DNA of 64,000 nt from a bacterium (GCA_030539165.1 JAUNSO010000005.1:1-64000), one strand, 5' to 3'; counted from the first letter of the stretch, positions 37,739 through 47,491 are shown. The notes: generated by a model not told the origin, from the letters alone. Made by a program: numbers and translations.

Positions 37739-38078
37739 TTTGTGAATGATTTTCCTTATATCAGTTTAAATCACTTTATTGATAATAGCTTGTTGTTCAA
37801 TAACCGATCAGTTTGGCGCAGCTGGCCTATATTGGACAACTGATGTGATGCATTACTGATGGCGACTCCAAACAACTATCATTCTGATACAAGAAAGCTC
37901 TTCTTTGGAGAAGTAGAGGTAAATAGTGATGATAAGCATTCCAAAAAGTTCGAAAATCTTGTGATGTTTGGAATGCTTATCAAGTGGCAGAGACATGACT
38001 TGTCCAAAGCAAGGAGATTGGCGACAAAAAAATCAGGTTTTGGAATGCAATCATGAATATATGAGAGGTGTTGTCCAA
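37739..38078 (+). repeat. Right arm of the long inverted repeat flanking the catalase island
   Basis: Mirror partner of 34959-35296. It contains a 65-codon frame (37859-38056) that begins MATPNNYHSDT, homologous to the left-arm frame but kept in register only by two compensating indels, with no ribosome site. A perfect 16-bp stem lies at 37930-37945 / 37967-37982. TTGGACAAC (37832-37840) and its exact complement GTTGTCCAA (38070-38078) bound 247 bp. The inner part also overlaps the region upstream of the catalase gene. Confidence 0.85.
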
Positions 38079-38221
38079 AAAGTGGTTAGCCCCGAAAATT
38101 TAAAAATAAGTTGCTAAGATAAGAGTGACTATATAATACGCATATTACTTGCGTATTATAATCTCGTTCTCGCAATATAGTCCATTTTCTTTTGGTAATA
38201 ATCAACAAAGTGCAAAAACAA
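38079..38221. other. Intergenic spacer with an AT-rich palindrome
   Basis: Holds an 11-bp perfect inverted repeat TATAATACGCA / TGCGTATTATA (38132-38142 / 38150-38160) with a seven-nt centre. No gene is visible. Confidence 0.5.
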
Positions 38222-38262
38222 AAGTGCCGCATTTGATCCATTTCTGACCTCATGCGGCACTT
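38222..38262 (-). terminator. Terminator of gdhA
   Basis: Eleven-bp stem AAGTGCCGCAT / ATGCGGCACTT followed by a T-rich run on the minus strand, 24 bases after the gdhA stop. Confidence 0.8.
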
Positions 38263-38285
38263 CATTATTTATACATTTTTTACTC

Positions 38286-39753
<1,468 letters not shown>

Positions 39754-39759
39754 ATGCAG

Positions 39760-39788
39760 ATTATATAACGTCTTATTTAAATTGACAA
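39760..39788 (-). promoter_or_regulatory. Distal promoter upstream of gdhA
   Basis: Minus strand TTGTCA (39788-39783), 17-bp spacer, TATAAT (39765-39760). A strong match that leads directly into the terminator hairpin. Confidence 0.7.
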
Positions 39789-39815
39789 GTACTTTTTTAA
39801 AATTTTTTTCATTTA

Positions 39816-40256
39816 TTAAAGATACTGCTTCAAACGCTCTATGCTCTTCTCTTCAAAATCCATCAATTCCTTAGCGATTTCCATAGCAAACTTCCCTGCT
39901 GTATCATTATGATTCACCGCTTTGCACATATCTGTGATTCCCCGGTTGCTGCCCTGGATCATCAGCTCCGCGATGTGACTTGTGCTTTTATTCATGGCGG
40001 TATTCATGTGAATGCCTGCCTTCAGCATACCTGTCCCGACAGAACTGGCCTGCCCCGGACGTTCTCCCGCCTCCTGCAGCATGCCTCGTGCTCTGTTTCT
40101 GTATTCTGTATATTTCAAAGCCTGTCTGTTCAGATCCAGCATCAGTCTGTCATCATATACCTTCTCACCGATCGTTTGTATTGCCTCCAGACCCATCTGT
40201 GCATTTTTCTGAACTTCACGCAATACATTTCTGTCTTCTCTCGTCATAGATTCCAT
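39816..40256 (-). CDS. Small helical protein of unknown function
   Basis: 146 aa, almost all predicted helix, with no signal peptide or membrane segment. Four long helices are suggested (DRNVLREVQKNAQMGLEAI, LDLNRQALKYTEYRNRARGML, a Gly/Ser turn, then HMNTAMNKSTSHIAELMI and the C-terminal FAMEIAKELMDFEEKSIERL). The layout recalls ferritin-like bundles or PA2169/DUF2383-type proteins, but a di-iron ligand set is not evident. GGAGG lies three bases before the first ATG; a second ATG at 40247 is an alternative. Confidence 0.7.
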   Translation of the reverse strand: MESMTREDRNVLREVQKNAQMGLEAIQTIGEKVYDDRLMLDLNRQALKYTEYRNRARGMLQEAGERPGQASSVGTGMLKAGIHMNTAMNKSTSHIAELMIQGSNRGITDMCKAVNHNDTAGKFAMEIAKELMDFEEKSIERLKQYL

Positions 40257-40404
40257 CCGCCTCCACTTTATATCTGTATTTATTTTCTATTATCTGCTTC
40301 AATCTATTTTTTATTCATTTGCAGCGATTCAAAGCCATGCAGATTTTATTTGAAATTGTGCTGAATGTGTGCATTCATTTAAGAATCAAGAGCACACCAC
40401 AAAA

Positions 40405-40430
40405 AAGAATCCGGAAAATCCCGGATTCTT
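40405..40430 (-). terminator. Terminator of the SH3-domain protein gene
   Basis: Perfect ten-bp stem AAGAATCCGG / CCGGATTCTT with a six-nt loop and a T-run on the minus strand, 28 bases after the stop. Confidence 0.85.
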
Positions 40431-40458
40431 CTTATTACAAGCTGTTGATACGCTCAGT

Positions 40459-41691
40459 CTATTCTACAAAATCTGCTTTCACATAAGCTGTTGAACCTTT
40501 GTAGTCGATCTTGCACCAGCCGTTTGATTTTTCAATCAGGTCAAACTGCTCGCCACGATAGGCAACGCCCAGTTTATTTCCTGTTTCGCTTGCGGACTCT
40601 CTGATATTCACTGTATCCTTAACAGTAATCTTGCCGGACGTAGTCGCTGTCGTTGCAGACCCTGAATCAGTTGCTCCTGCTTCATCTGTACTCTCAGCAT
40701 CTGTCCCGGCATCTCCTGCTGCGGCATCTCCTGCCTCACCACCGGCTGCTTCTACTACTTCCAGAAATTCTGTCTTAATATATGCCTCTGTTCCGTTATA
40801 ATCGATCTTGCTCCAGCCATTCTCAAGAGCCTCCAGCTGTGTAAAGGTATCACCGATTTCAGCCTTTCCCAGTGCATCTGACTCGGTACTTGCTGACTTT
40901 CTGATATTGACCTTATCAACTGTCTTCACCGTAATCACGCTCGGAACCTCCTCCACAGGAGTCTCCTCCACCGGCTGTGCTGCTTCTGCCTGTGCATTCA
41001 GTGCATTCTTAACTGCTGTATTGATTTCATCCGGTAATCCCGCAACCAGTGTTGCAAGTGCCGGATCGGAAGCTACAGCATCATCATACTTTGTCTGAAC
41101 CTCTTTTAACAGCTCAACAACATCATCCTGTACAGCCAAAGCCTTAAAATACTCCTCCGTCTGTCCATCTGCCGCCTCTTTGTTAATATAAAGCGCACCT
41201 GCTTCATTTGTACACACATAAACAGATGTCAATGCAGGAGCCAGCGTATCAATATCCTTGAACTTAATATCATATCCTACGATTGCAAGATAGGAATTCG
41301 GTTCGGGGCCGATCTTTGTGTAAACCTTATAATTCTGAAATCCGTCATAATGCTTGGCTGTTTCCTGTATACGAAATCTTTCTTCTTCGGTCATGGTATT
41401 GCTTAATGATGCCATTGTATCAGCATCTCCGGCAGCCATTGCAGAACAGTAATTCTCTAAAAGCGTATTCACTGCAGGATATGCATCCACCTCATATTTA
41501 TCAGTAGGTACTTCAACGCTGCTTTCTGTGGCAGCATCAGCTGCTTCACTATCAGCCTGTGATGTCTTTTTCTTACCATTCAATGCAAATACAATCAATA
41601 GGACAACCAATACAACGAACAGACCGCCCACGATAAAATAACGATAATACTTTGCAAAGAACTCTCTTATCCCGTTATTTGCCATGCCCAT
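40459..41691 (-). CDS. Membrane-anchored protein with two bacterial SH3 domains
   Basis: About 410 aa. A short cytoplasmic N-terminus, one membrane helix (about residues 16-38), a soluble NTF2-like or helical region (about 75-230), an Ala/Glu/Val-rich linker, then two SH3_3 domains (VDKVNIRKSAS...NGWSKIDYNG and KDTVNIRESAS...NGWCKIDYKG) separated by an Ala/Gly/Asp/Thr-rich spacer. Such domains bind the cell wall. The frame runs back through the tRNA gene, so the start is placed at the ATG 41691, eleven bases after AAGGA. Confidence 0.85.
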   Translation of the reverse strand: MGMANNGIREFFAKYYRYFIVGGLFVVLVVLLIVFALNGKKKTSQADSEAADAATESSVEVPTDKYEVDAYPAVNTLLENYCSAMAAGDADTMASLSNTMTEEERFRIQETAKHYDGFQNYKVYTKIGPEPNSYLAIVGYDIKFKDIDTLAPALTSVYVCTNEAGALYINKEAADGQTEEYFKALAVQDDVVELLKEVQTKYDDAVASDPALATLVAGLPDEINTAVKNALNAQAEAAQPVEETPVEEVPSVITVKTVDKVNIRKSASTESDALGKAEIGDTFTQLEALENGWSKIDYNGTEAYIKTEFLEVVEAAGGEAGDAAAGDAGTDAESTDEAGATDSGSATTATTSGKITVKDTVNIRESASETGNKLGVAYRGEQFDLIEKSNGWCKIDYKGSTAYVKADFVE

Positions 41692-41731
41692 ATTATAATA
41701 CATCCTTTCATATGACTTGTCCGAAATAACT

Positions 41732-41753
41732 GCCCTGTTACGAATAACAGGGC
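41732..41753 (-). terminator. Hairpin immediately downstream of tRNA-Arg
   Basis: Perfect nine-bp stem GCCCTGTTA / TAACAGGGC with a four-nt loop, two bases past the tRNA 3' end. The following T-run is weak, so it may be a processing signal or a partial terminator that allows transcription into the SH3 gene. Confidence 0.5.
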
Positions 41754-41755
41754 TA

Positions 41756-41828
41756 TGCACCCGAGAGGATTCGAACCCCCGACACATGGCACCGGAAACC
41801 ACTGCTCTATCCCCTGAGCTACGAGTGC
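41756..41828 (-). tRNA. tRNA-Arg (anticodon CCG)
   Basis: 73 nt. All arms fold: acceptor GCACTCG / CGGGTGC, D-stem GCTC / GAGC, anticodon stem GTGGT / GCCAT with loop TTCCGGT (anticodon CCG), T-stem GGGGG / CCTCT around TTCGAAT. The discriminator base is A; the 3' CCA is not encoded. CCG reads the CGG arginine codon. Confidence 0.95.
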
Positions 41829-41865
41829 TCATGCGAAATCAGTATTCCAATTTCGCACATGTTTA

Positions 41866-41894
41866 ATGATACCATAGCATAGAGAAAAATTCAA
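41866..41894 (-). promoter_or_regulatory. Promoter of tRNA-Arg
   Basis: Minus strand TTGAAT (41894-41889), 17-bp spacer, TATCAT (41871-41866). A seven-bp inverted repeat (GCGAAAT / ATTTCGC, 41834-41857) lies between it and the tRNA. Confidence 0.6.
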
Positions 41895-41923
41895 ATGAAA
41901 ATATTGTGTTTATTACAAAATTG

Positions 41924-42895
41924 TTACATACTCATGACTTCCTGTCTGTCCCGCGAATAATAATAAACATGATCCGCCAGTATTTCTTCTGCCTGCACCT
42001 GCGACGCATTGACCTCCTGAACCATCTGTGTCAGGCGTTCATATCCGCGTCGCTCACATGTCGGTATGAGGATTACCTCATGTATACTGCTCGGAATAAT
42101 AAACAGATCCTGATCAATCTGATCTGCAAATTCTGCCAGAACATCCTGATACAGCAGACAGGCGGCACCATTGACCTTCTCCCTGTTTGATAATACATAC
42201 ATGGGGATCTCTCCGTCCATTCCACTGACCTTATGCAGAATCGACTCTGCAAACTCTACGATCTCCTCCTCATCCGGGTAATCTGTGCCGATGTCTGTTG
42301 ACAGCTCCGCACGCAGTCGATCTACGAGCATTTCTCTCATGATCTCCTCCATACCTTTGATCTGATACCCCAGTATTTTCTTTGTATTTCTCTTGGCCGC
42401 CAGATACAGATCCTCTGTCGTTACATGCCAGAGCTCCATATGTTTGTTGTGTACCAGAATGGTTGCTGATCCAATCTCATCATGCAGAACGATACAGTAA
42501 AATACAATTGCCAGATCCAGATACTGCACATGAGGAATCTCCATCAGCAGTTCCTCATTCTTTTCCAGACTGACCAGCTTATACAGCAGCCGTTCACTGA
42601 CCTTTTGATAATCGGTAAAAAAATCGATGTTGATGCCCGTATCCAGTCTGCTGCTCTCATACTGCCTGATGATCTCAACAATGATATCGCTCAGTTCCCG
42701 TCCCTTATTGTATGCTGCATAGTATCCCTCCAGATAAATCGTCGGAGAGATGTTTCTGTCCTTGGGGATGATTGCAAGTCCATGCAGTCTGACAGCATTA
42801 TTCTTGAGCACTGTTTCTTCAGTAACCTTTGCGGTGTCTCCCACATATTCCTCTATACTGTTCTTAATCTGTCTGATAAAATCGTTGTATTCCAT
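41924..42895 (-). CDS. DUF5688 family protein
   Basis: 323 aa, cytoplasmic, of the DUF5688 family, which is common in Lachnospiraceae and of unknown function. It has conserved-looking stretches (RLHGLAIIPKDRNISPTIYLEGYYAAY, GRELSDIIVEIIRQYE and MYVLSNREKVNGAACLLY). The start at 42895 is chosen because GAAGG lies eight bases upstream. It is preceded by efp and its terminator, so it probably has its own promoter. Confidence 0.8.
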   Translation of the reverse strand: MEYNDFIRQIKNSIEEYVGDTAKVTEETVLKNNAVRLHGLAIIPKDRNISPTIYLEGYYAAYNKGRELSDIIVEIIRQYESSRLDTGINIDFFTDYQKVSERLLYKLVSLEKNEELLMEIPHVQYLDLAIVFYCIVLHDEIGSATILVHNKHMELWHVTTEDLYLAAKRNTKKILGYQIKGMEEIMREMLVDRLRAELSTDIGTDYPDEEEIVEFAESILHKVSGMDGEIPMYVLSNREKVNGAACLLYQDVLAEFADQIDQDLFIIPSSIHEVILIPTCERRGYERLTQMVQEVNASQVQAEEILADHVYYYSRDRQEVMSM

Positions 42896-42973
42896 ACCTG
42901 TTACCTTCCCTTTCATTGTGGATCGGGCAACAGGAGCATTCCTTGTGACAAGAACACTTTCCTAATCAAAAAA

Positions 42974-43000
42974 CAATAGGAAAGGCTCGCTTTCCTATTG
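42974..43000 (-). terminator. Terminator of efp
   Basis: Perfect 11-bp stem CAATAGGAAAG / CTTTCCTATTG, five-nt loop, six T residues on the minus strand. Confidence 0.9.
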
Positions 43001-43036
43001 TCATCACAAAGAAAAATAACGGTATGCATGTCCAGC

Positions 43037-43594
43037 TTATACTCTGGATAAATACTCACCTGTTCTGGTATCAATCTTAATCACATCATTCTGATCAACA
43101 AACAGAGGTACATATACTGTAGCGCCTGTCTCAACTACTGCTGGCTTGGTTGCACCCTGTGCTGTATCTCCTTTGAAGCCCGGCTCTGTCTCTGTAATCT
43201 CCAGTTCCACGAACAGGGGCGGCTCGATTGCAAATACGTTTCCGTTGTGTGAGCACACCTTAACCATTTCGTTTTCCTTGACAAACTTCAGTGCATCGCC
43301 TACTGACTCTGCTGATAATGCGATCTGCTCGTATGTCTCCATATTCATGAAGTTATACAAGTCACCGTCTGCATATAAATACTGCATGTCGTTTCTATCG
43401 ATACGTGCGGCCGGAAACTTCTCCGTCGGTCTGAATGTCTTCTCAACCACACCGCCACTCTTGATATTTTTTAACTTTGTTCTGACAAAGGCTGCTCCTT
43501 TGCCCGGTTTTACGTGTTGAAACTCAATAATCTGATAGATATTATTATCCATCTCAAGTGTCAAGCCATTTCTAAAATCGCCTGCTGATATCAT
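43037..43594 (-). CDS. efp: Elongation factor P
   Basis: Relieves ribosome stalling at polyproline stretches. 185 aa, three beta-barrel domains. The tip loop reads [12 protein letters not shown] with Lys32 at the position modified in other bacteria; no modification enzyme is visible here. The C-terminal [11 protein letters not shown] is typical. AAGGAGG precedes the ATG. The aroQ gene ends 68 bp upstream. Confidence 0.97.
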   Translation of the reverse strand: MISAGDFRNGLTLEMDNNIYQIIEFQHVKPGKGAAFVRTKLKNIKSGGVVEKTFRPTEKFPAARIDRNDMQYLYADGDLYNFMNMETYEQIALSAESVGDALKFVKENEMVKVCSHNGNVFAIEPPLFVELEITETEPGFKGDTAQGATKPAVVETGATVYVPLFVDQNDVIKIDTRTGEYLSRV

Positions 43595-43662
43595 GTAGAT
43601 ATTCCTCCTTAATACGTTCCGTTAATAATTCCTTACTAGTTTATACTATATGACATCATATT

Positions 43663-44112
43663 TCAACAACTTTTTTTATTGAAATCAATCAGCCAGTCAA
43701 TTGCCTCGATATATCCGTTAAAGCCATGTCCCTTGATTAAGAGATTGCATGCTGCAGCTGTAACGGTTTTGTGTCTCCATTCCTCCGGCCGCTCTGTGAT
43801 ATCTGAAATATGTACCTCTACCTTCGGTGTCGGCACAGAATTTAATGCATCCATCAATGCATAGCTATAGTGTCCGTAAGCTCCCGGGTTGATTACGATA
43901 CCCTTGACTTCCTCTTCATAGTAGCTTTCCTGTATTTTATCAATGATTGCACCTTCATAATTACTCTGAAATGTCTCTACCAGAATATTTTCCTTGGCGC
44001 CTTTTTTTGCAATCATCTGACACAGAAAGTCATAATCCTCCCTGCCGTACACATCTACCTCCCGAATCCCCAAGAAGTTCAAATTAGGTCCGTTGATAAT
44101 CAATATCTTCAT
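43663..44112 (-). CDS. aroQ: 3-dehydroquinate dehydratase, type II
   Basis: Third step of the shikimate pathway. 149 aa with the flavodoxin-like fold: NGPNLNFLGIREVDVYG, NPGAYGHYSYALMDAL and EVHISDITERPEEWRHKTV. These match the catalytic segments, with some substitutions in usually invariant spots (for example the H-I-S-D in place of H-x-S-N). The last residues are Cys-rich and short. It follows aroK by 18 bp in an aroE-aroK-aroQ operon. Confidence 0.9.
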   Translation of the reverse strand: MKILIINGPNLNFLGIREVDVYGREDYDFLCQMIAKKGAKENILVETFQSNYEGAIIDKIQESYYEEEVKGIVINPGAYGHYSYALMDALNSVPTPKVEVHISDITERPEEWRHKTVTAAACNLLIKGHGFNGYIEAIDWLIDFNKKSC

Positions 44113-44130
44113 AATATCTCTTCCCTTCTG

Positions 44131-44634
44131 TTATTGTAAACGTATGATTTCCTGCACGATTTCCTCAACTGTCATATGATCTGCTGCAATCGTAATATCC
44201 GCCAGCGACTGATAAGTCGGTGCCCGGAGTGCCAGCAGCTTATAGATCATCTCGGTCGCATCATCACCTGATAACAGTGGTCTGTCTGAGTTTCCCTTCA
44301 GTCTGTTGATCACTGTCTGCTCGCTTACTTTCAAGTATACCACTTTTCCGCACTTTTTCAAATATTTATGATTGCTGCCTGTCATCGGCAGTCCTCCGCC
44401 GACAGAAAGGACAGTGTGATCCATGGTTCCTGACACCTCTTCCATGATCAGTGTTTCAAGCTGTCTGAAATATCCCTCCCCGTTCTGGGCAAAGATATCA
44501 GCGACAGTCATAGACTCTCCCGCCTCGATCAGCTGATCTGTATCAGCAAACGTATAGCCCAGCGTCTGTGCCAGCAGCTGTCCCACCGTTGTCTTTCCGG
44601 AGCCCATAAATCCAATCAGTACGATATTGTTCAT
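44131..44634 (-). CDS. aroK: Shikimate kinase
   Basis: Phosphorylates shikimate at the 3-hydroxyl with ATP. 167 aa. The Walker A motif is GFMGSGKTT; the shikimate-binding DTDQLIE, the GGG loop (SVGGGLP) and the lid RPLL follow. It overlaps aroE by four bases (ATGA), so translation is coupled. Confidence 0.95.
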   Translation of the reverse strand: MNNIVLIGFMGSGKTTVGQLLAQTLGYTFADTDQLIEAGESMTVADIFAQNGEGYFRQLETLIMEEVSGTMDHTVLSVGGGLPMTGSNHKYLKKCGKVVYLKVSEQTVINRLKGNSDRPLLSGDDATEMIYKLLALRAPTYQSLADITIAADHMTVEEIVQEIIRLQ

Positions 44635-45515
44635 CCGATCAATCCTTTCTCAGTCAGTTCCCCCAGCAGTTCCTTCACCACTTGATCTGGTACTGTATGC
44701 CCGGTCCACAGCTCATAGGATGCAATTGCCTGACCGATCAGCATCATGCTGCCATTCACGGCCTTTGCCCCTTCCGCCTCTGCCAGCTTCATAAACCTTG
44801 TCTGTCTGGGCGTATAAATCAGATCTACGGCACATTTCAACTGTCTGTAAAACTCCCGGGATTCTGTCACTGCTTCATCCGTGTTCGGAAACAGCCCTAC
44901 AGAAGTACATTGAAATGCTATATATCCATTCCCCTGCAGCCTCTCAAGCTCCTCCAGTCCCAGTACCCGTATCTCCGGCCCGGCTGATGTCCCACTGCCG
45001 ATGCCATTTTGCACTGCCTCTGCAAGTGCTCTTGCTTTTTCTTGATTCCGGTTGATCAGATACAGCTCACAGGCTCCATCTGATGCACACATCATAGCCG
45101 CCGCCCTCGCAGCGCCTCCGGCACCCAGGATTACCACACGTTCGCCTGCTACAGTAATTCCCGCTTCCCGCAGCTCACGTCTAAGTCCGGTTACGTCAGT
45201 GTTGTACCCCTTGAAACCATGCTCTGTCCGTACCAGTGTGTTGACCGCACCGATCTTGGCTGCCTCATCGTCGATATCAGTCAGGGCCTCCATGACTGCG
45301 CTTTTATACGGAACCGTCACATTCATGCCTGCTATTCCAAGTGCATAAGCGCCTTTCACCGCCGTATGAATATCATTTTGAACCTCAAACGGCAGATAAG
45401 CCAGATTGTCTCCCATCTGCTCTGCCAGAAAATGATGGATGACCGGTGACATCGTATGTCTCACAGGATTGCCGATGATTCCAAGTACCCGCGTATTTCC
45501 GTCTATTTCATGCAT
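44631..45515 (-). CDS. aroE: Shikimate dehydrogenase
   Basis: Reduces 3-dehydroshikimate with NADPH. 294 aa. Substrate-side motifs are GNPVRHTMSPVIHHF and NVTVPYKSAV (catalytic Lys); the NADP Rossmann motif is LGAGGAARAA. AGAGGG precedes the ATG. Its start overlaps the end of the EamA-YqeG fusion gene by 13 bp. The yqeG-aroE neighbourhood also occurs in Bacillus. Confidence 0.96.
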   Translation of the reverse strand: MHEIDGNTRVLGIIGNPVRHTMSPVIHHFLAEQMGDNLAYLPFEVQNDIHTAVKGAYALGIAGMNVTVPYKSAVMEALTDIDDEAAKIGAVNTLVRTEHGFKGYNTDVTGLRRELREAGITVAGERVVILGAGGAARAAAMMCASDGACELYLINRNQEKARALAEAVQNGIGSGTSAGPEIRVLGLEELERLQGNGYIAFQCTSVGLFPNTDEAVTESREFYRQLKCAVDLIYTPRQTRFMKLAEAEGAKAVNGSMMLIGQAIASYELWTGHTVPDQVVKELLGELTEKGLIG

Positions 45516-46897
45516 GTCTGTACCCTCTTTTTATAAAAATGCAATACAATTCTTTCTAATACTCTCTTTAATACGATCTGTATTTCTTCCTTCGGATGGA
45601 TTGGTTTTACCAGTATGTTGCGTATTCCGGCATTTTTAGCACCCCAGACATCGGTAAATAACTGGTCTCCGATCAAAATCGTTGTATCTGCATCACAATT
45701 CATTTGTTCCATAGCCTTCAGGTAGCCTGCAGCACCCGGCTTATTGGCCTTATGAATATACTCTGCCTGCACTACATCATTAAACATCTTCACACGTGGC
45801 TCCTTATTATTGGATAACAGCAGAATCCTGAACCCCAGTTCCTTCAAATGTGCAAACAACGCTATGCTTCTTTCATCCGCCGGAGCCCCATGGGGAACAA
45901 GCGTGTTGTCAATATCAAAAATAATTCCCCTGTAGCCCTCCTGATAAAGACTGTCATAATCAATCACATACGCTGACTCCATATAAGCATCCGGATAGAA
46001 AGCGGCAAAGAATCCGTTTTTCCCCGGTTTTGTCTCATTCAGCACGATTGCAATGAAAATCAGTGTACAGCCGATCACCATCTTTCCGCTCATGACCTCA
46101 TGCAGAAAAATAGCAGAGCATAACACACCAAATACAGACTCCGTTGACATCAACAGCGATGCCGTCGCCGGTTTCAGATATTTCTGACATACATTTTGCA
46201 GCAGAAAAGCAATCATTGTAGAGAACAGTCCAAGATACAGCATGGAAATAATCACGGAGCTGTTTTGAACGGCTTCCACAGGAAATGCTCCGCCTGCCGT
46301 CAAAGCCGCAATCCATGAATAAACCGCTGCAAACACCATCTGCAGTACGGCAATCAGTACGGGATCATCTGTTTCTGTATACTGATCAATATAAATAATC
46401 TGAAATGCAAAGAGAATTCCACATGCCAGAGTCAGGATATCTCCTATATTGACGCTGAGGTCTCCCTCCAATGTCAGAAGTCCGATTCCGGCAATCGCAA
46501 TAAATGCCGATATCACACAATATCGATCCGGCTTTCTTTTTTTTAAAATCCATCCCAGAAATGGAACCACAACCACATATACAGTCGTCAGGAAAGCATT
46601 CTTTCCCGCTGTGGTATAGTCACATCCGATTGTCTGTACCAGATAGGCTGCAAACAGAAAAAAACCTACGATTGCTCCATGTAATAATATCTTTTGATTG
46701 ATCTTCCTCATCCGCCTGATAAAGACAAGTGACAGCATAACTCCGGCTATTGTAAATCGAAATGCCAGCATATAGATCGGTGGAACATAATCCAGTGAAT
46801 TTTTCACAACTACAAATGCAAAGCCCCATACAAATGCAGTCACCAGCAACCCGAACCCTGCAAACAATTTTACTTTTCTAGTAACAATCTGACCCAT
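45503..46897 (-). CDS. EamA (DMT) permease fused to a YqeG-type HAD phosphatase
   Basis: 464 aa in one frame. Residues about 10-292 form ten membrane helices with two EamA repeats of the drug/metabolite transporter superfamily. Residues about 300-464 are a complete YqeG-like HAD-IIIA domain: FYPDAYMESAYVIDYDSLY, then FDIDNTLV (catalytic DxD), LLLSNNKE, the lysine in KANKPG, and IGDQLFTDVWGAK. Separate YqeG proteins are normally about 170 aa and begin at this FYPD segment, so the join is end to end. No start codon or ribosome site is visible at the junction. Confidence 0.85.
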   Translation of the reverse strand: MGQIVTRKVKLFAGFGLLVTAFVWGFAFVVVKNSLDYVPPIYMLAFRFTIAGVMLSLVFIRRMRKINQKILLHGAIVGFFLFAAYLVQTIGCDYTTAGKNAFLTTVYVVVVPFLGWILKKRKPDRYCVISAFIAIAGIGLLTLEGDLSVNIGDILTLACGILFAFQIIYIDQYTETDDPVLIAVLQMVFAAVYSWIAALTAGGAFPVEAVQNSSVIISMLYLGLFSTMIAFLLQNVCQKYLKPATASLLMSTESVFGVLCSAIFLHEVMSGKMVIGCTLIFIAIVLNETKPGKNGFFAAFYPDAYMESAYVIDYDSLYQEGYRGIIFDIDNTLVPHGAPADERSIALFAHLKELGFRILLLSNNKEPRVKMFNDVVQAEYIHKANKPGAAGYLKAMEQMNCDADTTILIGDQLFTDVWGAKNAGIRNILVKPIHPKEEIQIVLKRVLERIVLHFYKKRVQTCMK

Positions 46898-46991
46898 TTT
46901 ATATCATACTCCCTTACCTGATTATCAACTCATTCTATCAAATCAAGTCATTTCTGTAAACCACAAAGTCATTTCGGACACGCACATACAA

Positions 46992-47020
46992 AAGGACAAA
47001 CCAAATATCGGTTTGTCCTT
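46992..47020 (-). terminator. Terminator of the 151-residue orphan gene
   Basis: Eleven-bp stem AAGGACAAACC / GGTTTGTCCTT with a seven-nt loop, then a short T-run on the minus strand. Confidence 0.8.
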
Positions 47021-47035
47021 CGAAAGAGGGATTAT

Positions 47036-47491
47036 TTAAAACATTTCTGCCGGAAACTTCTGAAATACAAGGCCATCCTCGTCATTGACGATATTGCTTC
47101 CTGACCCCACAAAGTATTGATACTGCTCCAGCATGGAGTCCTTTCTCATATCTGAAATAGCCTTTTCTACATCCAGGCCTGCAAGCGAACTGTCACGGCC
47201 TACCAGATTGATATCCTCATCGCGGTTAAACTTTAAGGAAATATCCTGTAGGTCTGAGGCTGCTGTTCTGTCAGCCAGTCCTGATTCCTGTACCGGTGAT
47301 AATGTAGATAGAACTTCCTGATTTTGTACTTCCTGTTGTCTTTGGGCTTCTCTGTCTCTGACACCCGGCTGTTGCGCACCCACATCTGTCTTTGGGACAT
47401 CCTGTCCTGCGATGGGGATTCTGCTGAGTGCATTCTGTGACTGATAGCTTTGGAATAAATCATATTGACCATTCAATCCGTTGATTGCCAT
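47036..47491 (-). CDS. Hypothetical protein, 151 residues
   Basis: I do not recognise it. It begins MAINGLNGQYDLFQSYQSQN and has a Gln/Glu/Val-rich middle (about 40-65). A more ordered C-terminal part follows (SLAGLDVEKAISDMRKDSMLEQYQYFVGS, ending FQKFPAEMF). No signal peptide or membrane segment. The style recalls secretion- or flagellum-associated small proteins, but no motif supports that. Start 47491 is spaced well from AGGAGG. It has a strong promoter and a terminator, so it is a single-gene unit. Confidence 0.7.
   Translation of the reverse strand: MAINGLNGQYDLFQSYQSQNALSRIPIAGQDVPKTDVGAQQPGVRDREAQRQQEVQNQEVLSTLSPVQESGLADRTAASDLQDISLKFNRDEDINLVGRDSSLAGLDVEKAISDMRKDSMLEQYQYFVGSGSNIVNDEDGLVFQKFPAEMF

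Noticed and set aside
41756-41828. tRNA-Arg as an attachment site for an integrated element
   Set aside because: No integrase, no repeat of the tRNA 3' end and ordinary chromosomal genes on both sides.
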